In this document: in pieces, positions 34,518-37,107 of the stretch | How the letters are laid out: each line of letters opens with the position of its first letter | Position numbering within the stretch: the first letter of the stretch is position 1 | Origin: Acidovorax sp. | GTDB taxonomy: Bacteria; Pseudomonadota; Gammaproteobacteria; Burkholderiales; Burkholderiaceae_C | DNA length: 37,107 nt | NCBI GenBank assembly: GCA_004210805.1 | Contig: SDXZ01000047.1 | Location: forward strand, 1 to 37,107 | Direction of reading: 5' to 3' | Made by a program: the position numbers and the translations under genes | Notes under the pieces: model-generated | What the model was told of the DNA's origin: nothing | The model's database searches: none | The model's input: only the letters and a program-made list of their open reading frames with translations

Positions 34518-36857
34518 TCAATCGTTGTCGCGAACCTGTGGGCTTACGGAAAGAATCTTGTTCTCGCCAAAGAACGTGATGTCCTTACCGCTGAGTTTTA
34601 TGGTGCCGTCTTTGTGCATGGTGAAAGTGCTGTCACCCACTTGCAGGGTGATGGACTCCGCATCCATGGTGATATTCGACGAGCTACCGCCAGCACTTGT
34701 ATCGTCCCCAGTGGAGGGGGCAACGAAATGGTCTGGCGTTGCACCGCTCGCGCCACCACCTGCAGCCCCACCTCCTCCGACGTCGAGCGTGAACTTGGTG
34801 CCAACTTTGGTTGTCTGGTTGGCTCCAACGTTCACATCCCGATCACTGCCGACCTTCGTGCTTTGGCTTTTGCCGACGATGGTCGACATGACCATGCCCA
34901 CATTCAAGTTGTAAACCACGCCCACATTTTCCATGCGGCCTACGCCCACGTTCTGCAGGTAGGCGATGCCCACCGTTTCGGTCTTGAACTTGCCCACCTT
35001 GATGGACCAATTACTACCGATTTTGTCTTTTTCGTTCTTGCCCACCGTCTTGGTGCGGTTCTTGCCAATGGAGATGGTCTCGTCAATGCCGACGTCTTCT
35101 CTTCGGTTGTCCCCAATGGATATCTTCTCGTCGTGGTCCACCCGCTCCGTGCGGTTGTTGTGCACGGTGATGTCCTCGTTGCGGTCCACCGTCTCGGTGC
35201 GGTCCCGATGGATTGTGTTGGTCTCGTCCCGGTCGATGGTCTTTTCCCGGTCGCGGCCCACCCACTTTTCTTCGTCGTTCTCGACTTCGGTGAGCTGGTC
35301 TTTCTGTGCGTGCAGCCACAGTTGCTCTTGCCCGACTTTGTCTTCAAACCGCAAGGCGTTGGCGTCGCCAGGGCCGTTCTTCATGCCAGCGCCCGCGGCG
35401 CCTCCTTTGCTCGATCGCGTCAGGATGCCGCTTTGCGTGGCGTTGCCCGGCAGGCTCCACGGGGGCATGTTGACGGCGTTGTAGACGCAGCCAGTGAGGA
35501 TGGGGTAGTCAGGATCGCCGTTGAGGTGGTCGATGATGACTTCCATGCCGATGCGGGGAATGAACACGGCGCCAAACTGCGGGCCGGCCCAGCTGGTGGA
35601 GACACGCACCCAGCAGCTGGAGTTCTCGTCCATGGCGCCAATGCGGTCCCAGTGGAACTGCACTTTGACGCGGCCGTACTTGTCGGTCCAGATCTCTTCG
35701 CCGGGCGGGCCCACCACCACTGCAGTTTGCGGGCCGCGGGTGCGGGGCTTGGGGGTGCTGCGCTTGGGGCGGTAGTCTGTGTTAGTGGGCTGCGCCCGCA
35801 TCACAAATTGCTGGATGGAGCCTGCTTCTTGCGTGTTCTTGGTGGACGTGGCGCCACCTACCTTGCTGCTGCTGACTTCGGGGTTTTCTTCGAAGTGGTA
35901 GTGCACGCTGAGCACCAGGTACTGGCGGTTCTGGTCTTCGCGGGGGTAGTTTTCCAGGTTGATGGTGTAGCCCGGCGCTAGGTTGCGCTTGTTGGCGCGA
36001 CCCAACACGCGGTTTTGCTTAGCTAGGTGTTCCTGAAGACGCAATTTTGCGTAGGTCTCGCCATCAGGGAACTCCGTGTAGCCGCCGGGCCATTCGTAGA
36101 TTTCGTATTTGTCATGCTCGTGCCCCGGAGGGTTTTGGCGCATGTTCGAAAGGTCGGCACGCGGCTTCTTGAAGTCGTAATCGTCGTTGTAGTGGCGACC
36201 CGGCTGCACTTCCTGGGTCAGCTCCCAAGCGTGAAAGTGCTCCTTTTCGGCAACGGCCGCCTTCCCGGGCGGATAGAACGGTATGACGTGGCCACCCGGC
36301 AGCGGGCTGTGCGAGCCGACGATGTCGTCTGCCAGCACAAGGGTGTGGCTGCCGGCACTGTGCGTGAAGTAGTAGTACGCGCCTTCATGCTCCAGGAGGC
36401 GCGCCACGAAGTTGTAGTCGCTCTCGCCATACTGGGTGCAGTAGTCCCAGGTGCGATAGGTGCGGGTGAGCTTCTTCTCGATGGGAAAACCGTACTTTCC
36501 CAGAACTTCCATGATGATGTCCGGCACAGTCATGTGCTGAAAAATCTTGAAGTCGGTCTTGCGCGTGGCCACCCAAAGCCAGGGACGCACGCGCATCCTG
36601 TAGGACCCCCAGCGGTGGTCCTGGCCTTGCATGCCAAAGTGCGTGACGAGGCCGCTGAGGTAGCGTTTGCCCAGTCCTTCAATTTCCACCACCACGCTCG
36701 CGCTCTTGCCCAGCAGTGCCTTGGGGTCGATGCTTTTGCTTTGGCTCACGAGGTCGATGTCCAGCGAGTACAGCTCACTCAGGGTCTCGGTGCCGTCGAG
36801 TTTGCGAAACTGCAGTTGTTCGCCCAGCGGGGTTTGGATGGTGACGCGGCGGGTCAT
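34518..36857 (-). CDS. vgrG: Type VI secretion system spike protein VgrG (TssI)
   Basis: VgrG trimers form the membrane-puncturing tip of the T6SS and carry effectors. The 779 residues comprise a gp27-like base (about 1-350), a gp5-type OB fold (377-462: VVVGPPGEEIWTDKYGRVKV, GPQFGAVFIPRIGMEVIIDH, GDPDYPILTG) and a long beta-helical needle (about 530-690) of short degenerate repeats, first of the form RDxTxTI/V and later VGxN/VGxx. A Gly/Ala-rich linker then joins a 70-residue C-terminal tail (SITLQVGDSTFTMHKDGTIK). No enzymatic extension is seen. It opens the effector island; no other T6SS structural genes are in the window. Confidence 0.97.
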   Translation of the reverse strand: MTRRVTIQTPLGEQLQFRKLDGTETLSELYSLDIDLVSQSKSIDPKALLGKSASVVVEIEGLGKRYLSGLVTHFGMQGQDHRWGSYRMRVRPWLWVATRKTDFKIFQHMTVPDIIMEVLGKYGFPIEKKLTRTYRTWDYCTQYGESDYNFVARLLEHEGAYYYFTHSAGSHTLVLADDIVGSHSPLPGGHVIPFYPPGKAAVAEKEHFHAWELTQEVQPGRHYNDDYDFKKPRADLSNMRQNPPGHEHDKYEIYEWPGGYTEFPDGETYAKLRLQEHLAKQNRVLGRANKRNLAPGYTINLENYPREDQNRQYLVLSVHYHFEENPEVSSSKVGGATSTKNTQEAGSIQQFVMRAQPTNTDYRPKRSTPKPRTRGPQTAVVVGPPGEEIWTDKYGRVKVQFHWDRIGAMDENSSCWVRVSTSWAGPQFGAVFIPRIGMEVIIDHLNGDPDYPILTGCVYNAVNMPPWSLPGNATQSGILTRSSKGGAAGAGMKNGPGDANALRFEDKVGQEQLWLHAQKDQLTEVENDEEKWVGRDREKTIDRDETNTIHRDRTETVDRNEDITVHNNRTERVDHDEKISIGDNRREDVGIDETISIGKNRTKTVGKNEKDKIGSNWSIKVGKFKTETVGIAYLQNVGVGRMENVGVVYNLNVGMVMSTIVGKSQSTKVGSDRDVNVGANQTTKVGTKFTLDVGGGGAAGGGASGATPDHFVAPSTGDDTSAGGSSSNITMDAESITLQVGDSTFTMHKDGTIKLSGKDITFFGENKILSVSPQVRDND

Positions 36858-36966
36858 GGCAAATGGGTAGTGTCTTGGCGGTCACCAGTCACAGCCGCAC
36901 TGGGGCAGTGCAACCCGTGGTGCCGGTTCGGCTTGTGGTGAGGTCGATGGCCCGGCTGTTACCGGA

Positions 36967-36999
36967 CAAAAAAGAGCCGCATCCGTAGACGCGGCTCTT
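36967..36999 (-). terminator. Rho-independent terminator
   Basis: On the minus strand AAGAGCCGC (36,991-36,999 side) and GCGGCTCTT form a perfect nine-pair stem with a 10-base loop (36,981-36,990), followed by a run of six Ts (36,968-36,973). It ends transcription of the gene whose 3' end is at 37,059, so vgrG needs its own promoter in about 36,860-36,965, where I see no clear consensus. Confidence 0.85.
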
Positions 37000-37058
37000 G
37001 GGATGCGCAGCCAGCGCCGCACATCGAAGAAAGCAACCAGTGGGCAAAGCCCCCGCTA

Positions 37059-37107
37059 TCAGGCTTCCTTGTTTTCCTTGATGCTGAAGCCCATCTGGCT
37101 CGTAGCA
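37059..37107 (-). CDS. 3' end of an unidentified gene, possibly hcp
   Basis: The frame from the window edge reads ATSQMGFSIKENKEA and then a TGA stop (37,059-37,061); the gene continues beyond the window. A terminator follows 60 bases later. An hcp gene is often found just upstream of vgrG and such short Lys/Asn-rich ends occur in some Hcp proteins, but 15 residues cannot prove it. Confidence 0.45.
   Translation of the reverse strand, partial: ATSQMGFSIKENKEA

Noticed and set aside
34932..35270. Short-period repeats in the vgrG needle region, considered as a possible repeat array or CRISPR
   Set aside because: They vary in sequence and keep the reading frame, encoding the VGxN-like beta-helix; there are no spacers.
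34614..35981. Plus-strand open frame of 455 codons opposite vgrG, with a second one at 36,027-36,941
   Set aside because: Both mirror the repetitive vgrG sequence; His/Val/Asp-rich composition and lack of a ribosome site indicate antisense shadow.

Overview
The window looks like the chromosome of a Comamonadaceae betaproteobacterium of the Acidovorax type. This rests on high GC, gene content (folB-ttcA, phoH-ybeY, dtd, ruvAB) and several copies of a short palindromic repeat with an AGCGCTT/AAGCGCT core, which I associate with this family. I cannot name the species. Base 1 may be a contig edge, because the first 78 bases are an exact inverted copy of bases 159-236.

Bases 1-13,000 are mostly housekeeping. 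They hold a pteridine-reductase-like SDR, folB, ttcA, a lipoprotein, a histidine phosphatase and a D-threonine-aldolase-like enzyme. Next comes an unusual membrane protein that fuses an alkylglycerol-monooxygenase-like domain to a lysoplasmalogenase-like (YhhN/TMEM86) domain. After it, ruvA and ruvB are separated by a secreted serine protease with three DUF5648 repeats, followed by phoH and ybeY.

Bases 13,000-20,540 hold transporters (TauE/SafE, MFS, CDF), dtd, and a signalling cluster. The cluster consists of a sensor kinase and FixJ-type regulator with overlapping ends, a secreted HbpS/GlcG-like protein and a secreted ankyrin protein. Relatives of the last two are tied to haem and peroxide defence, so I infer an envelope redox or haem-sensing module. 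Bases 20,758-24,206 hold a dbpA helicase gene broken by an internal deletion, and a PAS-PAS-GGDEF-EAL protein whose cyclase metal ligand is changed.

Bases 24,290-37,107 are a type VI secretion effector island, all on the minus strand. In transcription order it runs: 3' tip of an unidentified gene, terminator, vgrG, DUF6484-like protein, HEAT-like TIGR02270-type protein, DUF2169 protein, thiolase-fold-like protein, a 1557-residue Rhs protein, its candidate immunity gene, a second orphan immunity-like gene and a decayed rhs fragment. The Rhs C-terminal toxin, its immunity gene and the orphan gene are clearly AT-richer than the rest. The toxin tip carries a nucleotidyltransferase-like signature (Gly-Ser motif followed by Asp-x-Asp). 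The proteins between VgrG and Rhs are probably loading adaptors for this effector. I saw no tRNA, rRNA, CRISPR array or intact insertion sequence.
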